This document shows, piece by piece, positions 19,624 to 20,622 of a stretch of 20,622 bases of DNA. The stretch is from a virus. The notes under the pieces are model-generated. The model ran no database searches and had not been told where the DNA came from. It worked only from the letters and a program-made list of their open reading frames with translations. Within the stretch, counting starts at the first letter, position 1, and every line of letters starts with the position of its first letter. Where the stretch lies: positions 1 through 20,622 of the IMG/VR virus record IMGVR_UViG_3300041809_002715; one strand, 5' to 3'. The translations under genes and the position numbers were made by a program.

Positions 19624-20622
19624 TGGAAGCCCTCCTGTAGGTTCCACCGCCCGGCGGGGCCCAGATAGTTCACCTTGCCCTCAGTGCGGCTGTGTACGTC
19701 GAACATGCCCCGGTACTTCATCGACACCGGTTTGTCGGTGAAGGCCGTGGTGCCGATGGTGCGGATGCGGGCACAAAGCCACTGCTCCAGGTCGGCCTGC
19801 ACCTCCTTGCTGACCACGCACGCCAGGATCAGCTTGGAAAGCCGCTTGTGCGGCGTGGGGCGGACGGCGAAGTCCGACAGCAGGTAGAGGTCGCATGGCA
19901 AGGGGCCGCGGGGCAACGCGAACGAAAACGCGCCGACCAGCTTGCCCGCCGACAGCACAGCGTAGTTGCGCGGGGCGTCGCAAGGGGTGATATGTTGGGC
20001 CAGATACTGGGAGCGGATGGCGTTCATCACCTTGGCATCGATGCGCGCGACCTGGATCGGCTCGATAACTTCATCCGTCCGCGGGGCCCAGGGATTGTGG
20101 CCGACCTGCTGGCGAGCGGTGGCCAGGCGATGCGGGGCGCCGTCGCTGTACATGAACACCGGCTTGGAGAGCATGGAGGTCTGGACTGTGGCGACATGCT
20201 GGCCGACCAGGGCCGGCTGCTCGGTGTCGCTGGAGATCATCCAGTGGCCAAAGCTGCGCACGGTCTGGCTGAACTGCTCGAAATCTTCGGGGCTGAAGAC
20301 CTGGTAGCTAGGGCGGGGCCAATCGAAGATCGCGTCCAGTTTCTTGTAAAGCCGTTCATAGCCGCCCTTGTAAGTGGGCGGGAAGCTGATGCAGACGGCG
20401 CCCTTGTCGGCGCCAGCCAGGAATTCCCGGCAATCGCCCGCGAAGTAAGACGCGATGGACATACCAGCCGTCGCCTTCTTGACCCGTTCGCTCGTCTGTG
20501 CGTGAAGCTGGGGCCATTTTCGGCGGTATTCCTCGCGCATCCGTTTGGCGTAGGCATTGTCGCCGCCAACCTTGAGCATCTCCCCGGCCAGCAGCAGTGT
20601 GGCGATCGTCGCCGGGCCTGGG
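19593..20622 (-). CDS. Mom-like / putative antirestriction DNA-modification protein (partial at right edge)
   Basis: The frame is open from the right edge (it reads ATIATLLLAGEMLKVGG before joining the first internal Met at 20579) to TGA at 19593, about 343 residues, so the true start is probably outside the window. GDCREFLAGADKGAV and ISFPPTYKGGYERLY look like an amino-methyltransferase motif-IV region in which DPPY is replaced by FPPT; no FxGxG cofactor motif is visible. The C-terminal ~160 residues (NYAVLSAGKLVGAFSFALP, YLLSDFAVRP, LSKLILACVVS, TTAFTDKPVSMKYRGMF) match the GNAT-like fold of phage Mu Mom relatives, which hypermodify adenine and protect phage DNA from restriction. Pairing with a ParB-like gene is a known arrangement. 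I call it a Mom-like fusion or antirestriction protein; the chemistry is not determined. Confidence 0.68.
   Translation of the reverse strand, partial: PGPATIATLLLAGEMLKVGGDNAYAKRMREEYRRKWPQLHAQTSERVKKATAGMSIASYFAGDCREFLAGADKGAVCISFPPTYKGGYERLYKKLDAIFDWPRPSYQVFSPEDFEQFSQTVRSFGHWMISSDTEQPALVGQHVATVQTSMLSKPVFMYSDGAPHRLATARQQVGHNPWAPRTDEVIEPIQVARIDAKVMNAIRSQYLAQHITPCDAPRNYAVLSAGKLVGAFSFALPRGPLPCDLYLLSDFAVRPTPHKRLSKLILACVVSKEVQADLEQWLCARIRTIGTTAFTDKPVSMKYRGMFDVHSRTEGKVNYLGPAGRWNLQEGFQWWIANHATR
19621..19636 (-). promoter_or_regulatory. Ribosome binding site deciding the ParB-like start
   Basis: A consensus AGGAGG (minus strand, 19636-19631) lies seven bases before ATG at 19623. It sits inside the 3' end of the Mom-like gene, so the two products are translationally linked but separately initiated. 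Confidence 0.7.

Noticed and set aside
1-20622. CRISPR array, insertion sequence, integrase, attachment site or retron
   Set aside because: No spaced direct repeats, transposase or recombinase motifs, reverse-transcriptase motif, or flanking duplications were seen on reading both strands.

Overview
The window holds the late-gene block of a tailed dsDNA phage or prophage, with two blocks of non-structural cargo inserted around its terminase gene. The host is probably a high-GC bacterium. The terminase, the protease-capsid fusion and the small pre-portal protein resemble forms I associate with planctomycete prophages, but that is recall, not a search result. No integrase, attachment site or host housekeeping gene is visible, so free phage and prophage cannot be told apart.

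Layout. Structural genes run leftward on the minus strand. From the right edge they are: a Mom-like DNA-modification protein (partial), a ParB-like protein, the large terminase, a zinc-ribbon protein, a tRNA-Met-like element, a small pre-portal protein, the portal, a prohead protease fused to the major capsid protein, a DUF2190 decoration protein, a head-tail connector, two small membrane proteins, two surface/adhesin-like proteins, a small helical protein, a tail-terminator-like protein, a tail-completion-like protein, and a tail-tube-like protein that runs off the left edge. Many neighbours overlap by 1-4 bases, as in a tightly coupled late operon.

Cargo A (about 8.55-14.64 kb) lies between the zinc-ribbon/terminase pair and the tRNA/portal cluster. 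It encodes a Vsr-family nuclease (minus); an 898-residue protein with an N-terminal PUA/EVE-like domain, a MORC/Hsp90-type GHKL ATPase and a C-terminal histidine-kinase-like module (plus); a translationally coupled receiver-domain protein (plus); and a complete 5-methylcytosine methyltransferase (minus, convergent with and overlapping the receiver gene). I read this as a candidate methylation-linked anti-phage or anti-plasmid system that combines restriction-modification parts with two-component signalling. I do not recognise it as a named system.

Cargo B (about 16.95-18.83 kb) lies between the terminase and the ParB-like gene. It is a plus-strand operon of three genes joined by ATGA overlaps: a SerB-like HAD phosphatase, a cytidine deaminase, and a protein with two membrane helices and a GAF domain. 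Its base composition looks more AT-rich than the phage genes. A nucleotide-pool defence or signalling unit is plausible but unproven.

The phage genes supply packaging, capsid and tail functions plus a likely DNA hypermodification (Mom-like with ParB-like). The cargo blocks face against the late operon and have their own candidate promoters, as expected for independently expressed moron genes.
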